Source of the DNA: Pyronema omphalodes
Taxonomy: Eukaryota > Ascomycota > Pezizomycetes > Pezizales > Pyronemataceae
Direction of reading: 5' to 3'
NCBI GenBank assembly: GCA_024516155.1
Contig: JAJJXM010000028.1
Span: 1 to 64,000, forward strand
DNA: 64,000 bases
Shown: positions 12,621 to 21,814 of the stretch, piece after piece
Layout of the letters: the number at the start of each line of letters is the position of its first letter
Position numbering within the stretch: position 1 is the first letter of the stretch
The notes under the pieces: model-generated
Database searches by the model: none
The model's input: only the letters and a program-made list of their open reading frames with translations
Told to the model about the DNA's origin: nothing
Program-made: the position numbers and the translations under genes

Positions 12621-13209
12621 CCTTCCTTTCTTCCAATCTTGCTACGCATATTCTTTCTTCCCTGGCTGCGGCCTGCGCAGTGTCCAGTTGATATTGCTGA
12701 ATAGCGTCTTCTTCCGTTACCGTGGTCGCGTGAGGTGAGGTCGAGGTCCCTAGGCACCTCTTAGCGCAACGCGCCGAGTCGAACGTAACTCTTCCCTCGT
12801 TCCAGTCGATACTGGGGTTGTGCGTCCGGAGCCATGGAAGCCCCACAATGATAGGTGAGTTTCCAATCGTGATACAATGCAGTCGAATATCCTCCTGATG
12901 GTTATTGATCCGTAATCTCACCATAGCTTCGTGGGTGACTGGTCCACTAGCTATCTCTCGTCCGTCCACTGCCAACACCCTTCGTGGGACGTCCTTCTTC
13001 TTCAACGGAATCCCCATCCTTTCCGCATATTCCTTATCGATGAAGTTCTCCGTCGCTCCACAGTCCACCATGGCCGTCGTGGTGTGTTCTCGGTCATCTT
13101 CTCCTCTTATTACTACTTTCAATATAATCGTTTCATCTCGCCGGTATGGCCCTACGCTCGATATCATGTAGGCTGGTTCCGGATTGTCTGGTTCGGCGGA
13201 ACTCTTCGT

Positions 13210-13257
13210 CCCCAGGAGTCCACCTTGTTCTTTTACTCCTGGGGATCATCTTTTCCC
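13210..13257 (-). promoter_or_regulatory. -1 frameshift signal of gypsy B1
   Basis: Minus-strand GGGAAAA (13257-13251), 6-nt spacer, then CCCCAGGAG (13244-13236) pairing with CTCCTGGGG (13218-13210): nine Watson-Crick pairs. B2 keeps the stem with one G-U pair. Confidence 0.78.
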
Positions 13258-13265
13258 GTTCTTTC

Positions 13266-13893
13266 GATTGGGCAGTATGACGGGGGCGATACGGGATAGG
13301 AGGTCGTGAACGGCACGGATTGTGGACTGGTACTTGTGGATAGATCGGAACGACTGGGAGATTCTGTCGTTCGTAGCTCTGTCTGCGTGTCGGAACATAT
13401 CCGTGGCGGTGTTCACGGTGTTAGATAGTTGTTCGAGGGTCAGGGGGGAATCGTCGATGGAGGTGGCGGCAGTAAGTTGGGTGCGTTTGACTTTGGCTGG
13501 AACAGGAGTGGAATCGGCGGCGATGTGTGTCACGGAGTGGGCGGTGGATGTGGCTTGGCGTTTGTTACTTTTGCCGGTGGTGTCGTGGACGGTGTAGCGG
13601 GGGTCATTGTTGGTGATAGGGTCGGGGGTGTTGCAGTTCACGTCAGGTAGGGTTTTCTTATTATGGGGGGTCGTGGGGATGGGGTTGGAGTTGTTGCGGG
13701 TGGCAGGCGTGAGGGAGTCCGCGCGGGAAGACGCGTCGTCGTCGTCGCTAGAGTCGTCGCTGACATCAGAGCACGTGTCTACGTGCATTTCCGTGTCGGA
13801 CGCGTCGGACCCTTGCGGCTCCACGGTAGCGCGTTTTTCTTTCGAGAGCGCCCGAGGCGGTGCTTTGTCGGGGGGGGAGGGGCTGTTGCTCAA
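13266..13893 (-). pseudogene. LINE L1 ORF1, N-terminal part, cut by B1
   Basis: Minus-strand ORF from ATG 13893. It is low-complexity and acidic at the N-terminus (Asp/Ser run about residues 45-57) with a helical-looking C-terminal part (TLEQLSNTVNTATDMF). The frame runs into B1 sequence at about 13266 and stops at 13246, so the natural C-terminus, where knuckles would be expected, is missing. Its position after a C-rich 5' leader like those of the other non-LTR elements here supports ORF1 of a LINE. I do not recognise a family domain in it. Confidence 0.55.
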
Positions 13894-14190
13894 CAGCGGA
13901 GGATCGGGTAGGCATCAGAATTTCGGGATAGGTTGTTTTTGCGGTAGTGACAAGGAATCCGCGATTAAAATGATGGTTTTTGATGTGGGTGGGGGGCGGT
14001 GTTGATGGAACCGGTTCGTGGGGCTTTTCTCAGGGGCCTGAAAACTCTTTTTCGATGAAAACTCAACGAAAAAGAGAGGGACTGATCTGGAAAGGCTGCG
14101 AATAGGTAATTCGGGGCTGCCGAACAATAATCCGCGATAAAATCTTGCGATCTCGGCGTGGTTGTTGAACAGGCAGGGGGGGGGTCGCTC
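13894..14190 (-). other. 5' leader of LINE L1
   Basis: Minus-strand leader opening with GCGACCCCCCCCCTGC, the same kind of start as the N elements and L4. It contains no gene. L1 begins here inside the RT of L2, just after LLHRDQI. Confidence 0.6.
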
Positions 14191-15114
14191 TTTGATTTGG
14201 TCCCTGTGCAACAGACCATGGGTGTCTGCCATGACCCCCAAGCGTGTTGCCATCAGCTTCTCGAGGACTTTACCTAGGCAATTTAAGAGGGCGATCGGTC
14301 TGTGCACCTTCGGGTTGCTGTAGTCGGGCTTATGGGGCTTTGGGATGATGACCGTCGTAGCTTGTCGCCAACAGCGCTGGTGGTATCCTGTCGTGCGAAG
14401 TGTGGCGTAGAGCGTCTTGATTTGTTCGGGGATAACCAGGTATACTTGCCTGAGGCAGGCGAACGGAATTCCGTCGGGCCCGGGTGCCTTCTTCGGCGAG
14501 GAGGTGAAGATGGCGGTTTTGATTTCAGTCGGTGTGAAGGTCTTACATTGTAGTTCTCGGCGGGGCGTGAGGGAGGACGGGGGGGGGGGGCGGAGGTGGT
14601 GGGGGGAACAGTTTCTGGAAGGCTTCGATTTTTGATTTGAACGAGCTACATTCTGTTTCCTGTCCGTTTCTTGTCGCTCGGAGGTTGGGGGTTAGCTGGG
14701 CCCGACGAGGGTTTGTGTACTTGAACGCTTGCCACACGTCTGGTCCTTCCGCTTGAGCCAGGTATTCCTTCCATTTTGCGTCTTTCGCATGTCGTATAGT
14801 GCGATGGTAGGCATCACGTAGCTGCCTATACGCTGTGTGCTTGTCGTCGGTCCTGATGCGTTTCCAGTGACGGCGAACCAGGGTCATTTGTTTGCGGGGG
14901 GCTGCTACCTCCGGGGTCCACCATCTCTTTGATCGAGGGGTCACCTGTAGGACGGGGGTGGAGGGTTTGGCCGCCTTTACGATCTTGTCTCGGAGGGTGT
15001 TGGCCCACTGGTCGAGGATTTCTGGGGTGGGGTTGGCGTGGTATTGAGCCGAGAGCTCTGCGGTATCATCACAGGAGGCGCGGAGGGTGGTCACAGAGAG
15101 GTCCCAGTCGGTTT
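14191..15114 (-). pseudogene. LINE L2 ORF2: linker and N-terminal RT
   Basis: Continues L2 after N1: TDWD then LSVTTLRASCDD, the RSKRWWTPE motif typical of the endonuclease-RT linker, then after a C-rich stretch (minus strand, about 14579-14591) the frame changes. RT follows as KKAPGPDGIPFACLRQ and HRPIALLNCLGKVLEKLMA, ending LLHRDQI where L1 begins. The frame change in the homopolymer is probably decay. RT motifs A to C are absent from this piece. Confidence 0.82.
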
Positions 15115-17106
15115 GTTTGTTTGTTTGTTTGTTTATTCATTACTCGTATGCAACCTTATTGGTTATGACGAGGGTACAGGTTTATAGTACATGGAAAGTC
15201 AAAAGCAAAAACAAAACAAAGTCCCGTCTCTACCTCCGCTGATCCTCCCTTAGGCTGTGATTTTGTGGTCCTGTCCCCAGTATTACTTCGTTGGTCTTGT
15301 TGTCCAACCGCGTCTGCTGTTCCAGTGCCCTGCTTGCACAGAGGCCGCCTCGCCCGGATCCTCCCTTTCCTCCTCCCTTCCCCTCCCATTTTTAACCATT
15401 TTCCCTCCTTTATTTCCTCCACAAAGCAAAAACAAAACCAAAGCAAAGTTAAACAGCCGCCGGGCCACCCGCGCCCCCACTCTCCTCTCCTCTCTCACCT
15501 CCTCCGCCGGTGTCTCCTGACTCTTTGCCCTTTGAGACGCCCGGGCCTGCCCTGCCCCTCTTCTCCTCCCCTCTCTCCCCTTCTCCTTCCTTCTTCCTCA
15601 GCCTCCTTGCTGCTCCCCCTCGCCTCTCTCCCCTTCTTGTCGGTGGTGTTGTCAGTCCAAGATTGCCATTCCCAAGCACAATCTGGACGTTGATGCCTCC
15701 GCTCTTGACAACTTCTGCCCAAGTCTTCTTTGCAGAGGAGGTTGTCGTTCTGGGTTGGTGGGTATTCTTTCCCCGTCCACCATTCTTTGTTGTAGGGGTC
15801 TTGCTGGGTGGCGCTGCCGTGGGTGTCGTCTCCTTCACTTTCTGCTTCTTCCTCTGTGTAGCCTTCGCCTCCACAGTCTTCCATCCGTTCTTCTCAGCAG
15901 GGGCAGTGCTTGGGGCGTCGGGTAGAGGTGTGTCCTGAGCAGATGAACTGTCAGGGTGAGGTTCCGGTGTCGCATCGGTTGACGTGATCGCGAGGAGAGG
16001 TAGGGGGGACATAGGCTTGAGGGCATCAAGCTTGTCCTGGGTGGCGGTAGTCGCATGTTTCGAGTGCATCAGGCTTCGCACCGGTAATGCCGTTCTCGGT
16101 TTGTGGTTCACCGGTCTTCTGTTTGTCGGTGGGGTGGGTTCGGTGTTCCGGTCGCTTCCCCTTCGCTTTCTCTTGCCAGGAGGGTTGCGAACAGCGTCTA
16201 GGACATCCTGAATGTCATGTTGGACGACGGACAGTTGCATAGTCATCTCTTCCATCGCTGAGGAAGAGGCCGTAAGGTTCGGTGAGGGGGGCGCCGAAAT
16301 GACTTGTTGCTGTTCGTCGATTTTCTTCGTCAGGGCGTCCACAGCAGCCTTGAGAGCTGCTGTTTCTGCCTGTGTAGAGTCGTATGCTCCGCGCAGCTTC
16401 GTGTTCTCGCCGGTCAGAATGTCAAATGTCGTCATCATGACGTCGAATCTGTGGCGCATCTCATCGCTGTTGTTGCGTATGGTGTCATCGAGGGTATTGA
16501 AGCGTCGCTGTGTGTCCTGGTGGATCTGTTGTATCCCCAGGAAGCTGGCTCCAGTGAATTCGGCGTAGTTGTCTATAAACAGTTGATCTAGGGTGGCATA
16601 GTTGTCGTCAACTGTGACTGCCTCATTAATTGCAGATACCATTATGCGACGGTAGTTACTAAACCGGCTGTGTTCAGTTGTCGCCTGTTGCTGCGATGTT
16701 GAAGCCGAAGGAACTGGTGATCGTGCCAAGACCACGCTCTGGAAGGGCTTTCCAGCGAAGTTTCCATGAACTTCATCAACTTTTCCATCTCTTCCATCCA
16801 GAGTAGGAGTAGATCCACCATGAGGAAGGTCGGCTAGAACATTGTACGCGTTTTCGGACCGTTTCGACCGTCGGGCGTTGTTCTGTCGTTGTTTTGGCGA
16901 CATTTCGTGAGGTGGGGTAAGCCAAAACTCGTGAAAACTGTGATTTTGCGACAAAAGTCAACAAAAACAACGTAGAATTCCCTGAAAATTCAGAGAATAA
17001 CGTAATAGAGTGCTGCAAATCCGAATCCGATGAGAAAACCGGGGGTTTCGTTGCTCGTTGTTGAGAATGCAGGGGGGGGGGTCGCCGTTGCCGTGTGGTG
17101 AATGAA
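15112..17106 (-). mobile_element. N1: ORF1-only non-LTR element
   Basis: Minus-strand element of about 2 kb. It starts near 17100 with the CACCACACGGCAACGGCGAC leader and C run, carries one ORF (15449-16903), a 3' UTR (15112-15448) and ends in a (TTTG)n plus-strand tail (AAAC repeats on its own strand). Both sides have GTCCCAGTCGGTTT (15101-15114 and 17107-17120), a 14-bp target-site duplication inside L2 ORF2. It encodes no RT or endonuclease, so it must be mobilised in trans. Related copies are N2 to N5. Confidence 0.85.
15449..16903 (-). CDS. ORF1-like protein of N1 (484 aa)
   Basis: Starts at ATG 16903 (MSPKQRQNNARRS); the frame is open further upstream but without ATG. Order of regions: conserved N-terminus (to about residue 75); a variable cassette (about 80-170, FLGIQQIHQDTQRRFNTLDD); a coiled-coil segment (TQAETAALKAAVDALTKKID); a basic NLS-like GKRKRRGSD; a Pro/Thr linker; KTWAEVVKSGGINVQIVLG; and a C-terminus rich in Arg, Glu and Gly. 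No zinc knuckle. I infer an RNA-binding, ORF1-type chaperone by position and composition only. Intact over its length; N2 carries a very similar protein. Confidence 0.65.
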   Translation of the reverse strand: MSPKQRQNNARRSKRSENAYNVLADLPHGGSTPTLDGRDGKVDEVHGNFAGKPFQSVVLARSPVPSASTSQQQATTEHSRFSNYRRIMVSAINEAVTVDDNYATLDQLFIDNYAEFTGASFLGIQQIHQDTQRRFNTLDDTIRNNSDEMRHRFDVMMTTFDILTGENTKLRGAYDSTQAETAALKAAVDALTKKIDEQQQVISAPPSPNLTASSSAMEEMTMQLSVVQHDIQDVLDAVRNPPGKRKRRGSDRNTEPTPPTNRRPVNHKPRTALPVRSLMHSKHATTATQDKLDALKPMSPLPLLAITSTDATPEPHPDSSSAQDTPLPDAPSTAPAEKNGWKTVEAKATQRKKQKVKETTPTAAPPSKTPTTKNGGRGKNTHQPRTTTSSAKKTWAEVVKSGGINVQIVLGNGNLGLTTPPTRRGERRGGAARRLRKKEGEGERGEEKRGRAGPGVSKGKESGDTGGGGERGEESGGAGGPAAV

Positions 17107-17865
17107 GTCCCAGTCGGTTTTCTTCCAGTTTAGTCGTTGAGTTTGGAGGGCGGCTTCTGAGTCCGGGTGTGTTGTTTGCACTTCGAACCGGAGCACTTCA
17201 TGGTCGGATCCCGTTGCGATATCGTCGTCTACCGCCCAGTTAACGACTTCTTCTGCCATGTGGGGCGACGACAGTGTTCAGTCGAGCACGGAAGAGCTCT
17301 GTCCTTGGTTATAGAAGTGGGTGGGAACATCCGGGACTAAGATTGGGGCCCAGTTCTGCTGTCTTATTAGGTCGACGAGCTCGGAGGCTCGCTTTGGGGA
17401 ACGTGTGGTGGAGTTCCACAGGGCATGGTTCGCGTTGAGATCACCGGTGATTATGCACCTGCGGGGGAGGGGAAGAGGTGTAAGGGCGCGGGGGAGGGTG
17501 TGTAGATGGGTATCAAGGTGTCGTTCATTATAGATGTTTAACAAAAAGAAAGCGGGCATAAGGTCTGTGCCCACCTCGAGGACTTGCAGATCAGGGTCGG
17601 CGCATACGTCGGTGCGCTGGGAGACCCGGAGGTATGGGTTGGTTTTTGTCACGTAGTCTGCTGGTCTGTTGGTGTCCCGTCCTCCCCGTGGCGGTAATAC
17701 CAGCGTGAAAGAGGGGTGGGTTATGGCGTAGGTAGGGTCAGTCATGTTTATTTCTTGTAGCAGAATAATGTCTGCTGAATCACAAGCGCTGTTCAAAAGC
17801 GCATCAAGTGCCGTTGGTTGGCGCTTCATGTTGTGAGAGATGATCCGGACGGTTGCTGCCAATGC
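17107..17865 (-). pseudogene. LINE L2 ORF2: AP-like endonuclease domain, one TGA
   Basis: Exonuclease-endonuclease-phosphatase fold that nicks target DNA. Seen in order: TVRIISHNMKRQ (the N motif), ILLQEINM (catalytic Glu), ITGDLNANHALWNS (the GD-N motif) and, after the break, DDDIATGSDHEVL (the SDH motif). A TGA at 17278-17280 interrupts between the last two motifs. The true start is upstream of N2, at ATG 28852. N1 interrupts it downstream at KKTDWD. Confidence 0.85.
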
Positions 17866-18108
17866 TGTTTGTTTGTTGTTTGTTTATTCATTACTCGTAT
17901 GCAACCTTATTGGTTATGACGAGGGTACAGGTTTATAGTACATGGAAAGTCAAAAGCAAAAACAAAACAAAGTCCCGTCTCTACCTCCACTGATCCTCCC
18001 TTAGGCTGTGATTCTGTGGTCCTGTCCCCAGTATTACTTCGTTGGTCTTGTTGTCCAACCGCGTCTGCTGTTCCAGTGCCCTGCTTGCACAGAGGCCGCC
18101 TCGCCGGG

Positions 18109-19493
18109 TGTCACACCCTATAATGTGTGAAGATAGGATTGGTATCATATATAACGCTATGGAGAATATGGCAAACTCGAGAGGAGAATGAATAATTAAG
18201 TTAGCATCCCGGGCCGGAACCCCCAGAGGAGCTACGGCTAGCCACGTCACGTGATTCGTGACTTTCCGATAGGACCTCACGAGGATCCCGGCCCGAGGCG
18301 TCGAAACTATTATTCACTGTCAGTTTGGGAGGACTCAGGACGGAGAAGGGGAGAGGAACACTTACCTCAAGGGTGTCAACTTACCCTTGAGACAACTACG
18401 AACGACGCTGATGGAGAACGAAGAAGACGACGAAAGATCACCTCCTTATACCTGAAGACAGTTCGGCAATACACGGCTACGATAGGGGCTGCATAGGAAC
18501 AGAGGATTCCAGGAAGATGCAGATGCGGCGCAAGGGTGTCATCCGGTGTTACTAGTTGGGTGAACAGTCGGGCGAGAGATAAGGCAGAGTCTAGTCAGCA
18601 AACAGGAGTGGACTGCAGGACAAGGGTCAACAGTGCATCAGCATGAGACGACGTCCAGCAGGGAACCCCACTCAGGAAACCTGTTTGATGAAACTGATAT
18701 GACGCGTCCTTGGGCCTAGAGCTGCCAACTTGGAAACAATACGGCGTTTGCATCCACACCAGGGTGTGGCTGCGCGCAAGTGCGCGCAGGTGGGGCACAT
18801 ATGACATCACACAGGAATGTGACGGGGCAGTGCGCTCCGGTAGGGCATGGTATGCCTTATGATGTCAGAGACCTCTACTTGCAATCGAGATTCTCTAGGG
18901 AGATCTATGATGGCGCGACTCATACGATAAATGACTCATGCGTCTTTATCACAAGAGTTCATGCATGATGCAGTCAGACGGAGTTGCCCTCCGGTGTGAC
19001 TCATAACCCCAGCACCTTATTGGAAGGTGTGGTAGTACGGTGAGCTATTTCAAGGATTAATCTGACCAGGGCGAGCATAATGCAAGTGAGCAATTAATTT
19101 GATTGCGCGCTTAGTATGATGCAAGCCTCAGCAGATGCGTCTCAGCTTTGACCCATGTCTTATCTCCTAAGCTCAGTTTGGCAGTTGGTTCCCCAAGGAA
19201 GGCTGGGCGAACTTGTAGACGAAAGTCTATAAAAGACCCTATGTCTTCCCTCTGTCTCCGCCATCATCAACCATTGATCCTATACGCGACGATACCACAT
19301 CTACACAAACGAATACCTCCGAAGACAACCCTTAAGTTTATTCGGCCTGTGATCGGTTAATTCTCTTCCTAGCTTATCTTTGGAATAAGTTCTATTAGTT
19401 CTTGAGAACGAAGTGTCTGTCTTCGCCAGGACAGAATACTTGAGATACAACCGGAAAAGCCTCTGCATAGCTAGGACTGTGCCCAGGTTCACA
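18109..19493 (+). repeat. 5' LTR of D1 (1385 bp)
   Basis: TGTCACACCCTA to CCCAGGTTCACA. It differs from the 3' LTR at about 12 positions by eye, of which only about 3 are transitions. Contains the dyad GTCACG-TGATT-CGTGAC at 18246-18262 enclosing an E-box CACGTG, and a TGCGCGCA-AG-TGCGCGCA palindrome pair near 18770-18788. Confidence 0.93.
19228..19234 (+). promoter_or_regulatory. TATA box of D1 LTR
   Basis: TATAAAA in the context GTCTATAAAAGACC, about 260 bp before the LTR end. It is retained in the other D/E LTRs (about 26796, 35252 and 56065), so transcription probably starts 25-40 bp downstream. Confidence 0.6.
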
Positions 19494-19620
19494 CTATAAA
19501 CGTAAGGCTACAAGCTACCAAGTTTATTAATCGACACGAATACGGAAGACCCTCTTCTAGGGCAATACGAAAACGAAAACCCCTCCAAAAACATCACAAA
19601 AAACTATCCAATCAACAATA

Positions 19621-21814
19621 ATGGCCTCACGCAGAATCGCTGGACCTGCTGGTCACGATGACGGCCTGGATGCTCCTATGGGCAACACCATCAGCATCAC
19701 CCGTCCTCGTTCATGGGACGAGGTTACTACTCTTGGACCAGCACGGGTCCATCATGGAACAACGATCAACACAGGCGATGTTCCTGAATGGGTAGTTTTG
19801 ATGATGGAAAGAATGAGCGCCACAGAAGGGGATATCAAGAAGTTGATTGAGGCAGCCGGGGAAGGAGCTGCTATGAACGAACAGTTGCAGCAGATGAAAG
19901 GGTTATACCAGGAAATGGCCCAAGGCATGCAGAAAGCCTATGATATTTTGGCGAAAAAAAGGGGACTTGGACCAGGAGGTTAACCTCCAAACTGTGACGC
20001 GGCTAGTTCAGGCCAGCAATGAATTTGCTGGGCAAGTATGGAAGACAATTGGCGACCTTGCTACAGATGCAAAGTCAAAGGAAGCAGCGAATCAAGCAGC
20101 TGCTGAGAGATTGAATCAGGGCATTCAAACAACAAATGCCATTCTCGAAGCCTTTGATCAGAGGCAGAGGGAAATTAACAGAGAAATCGAGAGATGGGCA
20201 TTCGAGAAGAACACTCGGGATGCCATTAGACAACAGGACGACAAGCAACGGGACAGGCGGATTGAAGCCCTGTGCATCGCTGAAGAAACCCATCAACAGC
20301 GACTACTTGACTATGAGGAACAGAGGGAGGAGGAGAAATTGGAGTTGATCAACAAGGTCATCAGCCTTGTTATGTCCAAAATCCAGAAAAAAGAAAATTT
20401 CGATGCAAAGTCTCTCACCGAGGCTATGCATGAGGAGATGACTCCAAAACCCCCTTCCCTTGGCAGAGCGCCAGAATTCCCGTTACCACCATCAGAGGAT
20501 GGATCTCCTGACATTGGTCAAGGAAACGGTGGAGGAAAGCCACCTGGTGGTAGAATTCCGCCACCTCCACCACCCCCATCTGACCCTTCAGACGATGAAG
20601 ATTCAGATGATGAATATATCAGGAAAGCATTGGAAAGAAACCGCCAGGAGCGCAAAGAAAAACAAAAACAGAAGGAAAGAAATCCAGAGGCAAAGAATGC
20701 GACAGAGGCATTCTTAGAGTCACTGGTTAAAAAATTGCAACAATCAGAACCTGCTGGACCGAAAAGGCCCAAGATGCCTGAAATGAAGGCACCACAGTTT
20801 TTTAGTGGAAAAGATAAAACATTATTCAGAACATGGTGGATGTCGGTTAAGGATTATATCGAAACTTATACAAAAACATTCCCAGACGAAGATGATCAGG
20901 TTAAGTGGGTTGGGAGCTTGCTCACGCATAAGGCATTGAGCTGGCACCAGGAAAGAAGGAAAAGTATTCAACGACAAGGTTTAAGGGATACTTGGGTTGC
21001 ATTTTCAAGTGCAATTGAGACTAGATTTGAGGATAGGCGAGAGGCCCAGAAAGACGTCAAAAGAATCACCGAACTGCAATACGACGGAGACATTGACGAT
21101 TATATTACCAAATTGGAGGATCTTAATATGAGGGTAGGGGCAATTGGACCCATGTATAGGAATGTCATCTGGGAGGCGATGACACCTGCAATTAAGAAGA
21201 TGGTTTATCAGAGATGTGGTGGAATCCCAACCGATGACGAAGAGATGATAGATGCAGTAAAGGATGCTGCGCATGTTGTTGAAGAATTGGACGAGGAATT
21301 GAAAGGTTCCAAGAAGAGGACTCTGGAGGTACGAGAGGATCGTACAAAAGATAAAAATAAGTATAAGGAAACGGTGCGCCCTAGGCAGGAGCAGCACAAA
21401 GACAAGTTTAAGGAGAAGAAGGATAAGAAAGTATTTACTGGAAAGAACTTAGAGAAACCGGCAGTTTATGCCTCAGGAAGGGAGGCTTTACAAGGAGTAC
21501 CCCAAGCCGAAATTGATAAACACAAAAAGGAAAAGGCAGACTGTTGGCGTTGTGGTCGTTCTGGGCATAAGATGTATGACTGTTACGCAAAAAAGACAGT
21601 TGGGGGAACTGAGTTGACAAAGGATGGAAAGGTAGCTTCTTCAGGGAAGAGGAAGCGAGATGAGGATGAAATTGAGGAACAAGAAAAGCCTATGGAAAAG
21701 AAGAAGGCTAAAACAGCTGCAGTAAGGCAAGATAATGAAGACATGGACATGCCTGATGCGCAGCCTAGGATATGGGAATTGGAGGAAGACCAAAATATGG
21801 AATCGGATTTTTAA
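19621..21814 (+). pseudogene. gag: gag of gypsy D1, one-base insertion
   Basis: ATG 19621 (MASRRIAGPAG), matching the E start at 35611. The N-terminal region is helical, with an alpha-helical Glu/Arg-rich stretch, a Pro-rich segment (RIPPPPPPPSDPSDDEDSDD), the capsid-like domain (FRTWWMSVKDYIETY, WVGSLLTHKALSW) and one CCHC knuckle CWRCGRSGHKMYDC, then a Lys-rich tail. The frame changes at an A7 run (about 19957-19963) where E reads straight through, so D1 has gained one A; without it the protein would be about 730 aa. Stop at 21812-21814 overlaps pol in the -1 frame. Confidence 0.88.

Larger units (their letters stand above)
9020..13257 (-). pseudogene. pol: pol of gypsy B1, frameshift and stop
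   Basis: Homologous to B2 pol over its length. Protease VDCGATENF, a long charged linker, RT (CVDYRGLN, MPFGLTNAPASFQ, YLDDILIYS), RNase H (LETDASDYAIG), integrase (MDFITGLP, IVSDRGPLF, FHPETDGQTERTN) and chromodomain (LQYRVRWTGFPDPDRTWYP). Against B2, one base is missing at about 10184, at the integrase zinc region, and a Tyr codon has become TAA at 9638-9640. Substitutions in conserved places, for example YGLFENW for YGLFEYL, also suggest a dead copy. The -1 frameshift heptamer that would connect it to gag is still present at 13251-13257, but gag itself is gone. Confidence 0.9.
7447..13266 (-). mobile_element. Ty3/gypsy element B1, 5'-truncated
   Basis: Minus-strand element with its 3' LTR at 7447-8182, a third ORF, then pol. 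Similarity to the complete copy B2 (45788-53610) stops at about 13266, just upstream of the frameshift site, so gag and the 5' LTR are missing. The left flank is LINE RT and the right flank is LINE ORF1. A simple insertion would have the same LINE position on both sides, so a deletion probably removed the 5' part of B1 with neighbouring LINE sequence. Pol and ORF3 both carry disabling changes. Confidence 0.9.

Noticed and set aside
15510..15938. 142-codon ORF seen again at 27219 and 29384
   Set aside because: Antisense to the N-family ORF. It is conserved because the coding strand is conserved.
16903..16954. Upstream extension of the N1 ORF (and the same in N2 to N5)
   Set aside because: The extra 17 codons begin with TTG; the conserved ATG at MSPKQRQ is the more likely start.
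18780..18968. Small ORFs inside D and E LTRs
   Set aside because: They recur only because the LTRs are repeated; no domain, no good start context.
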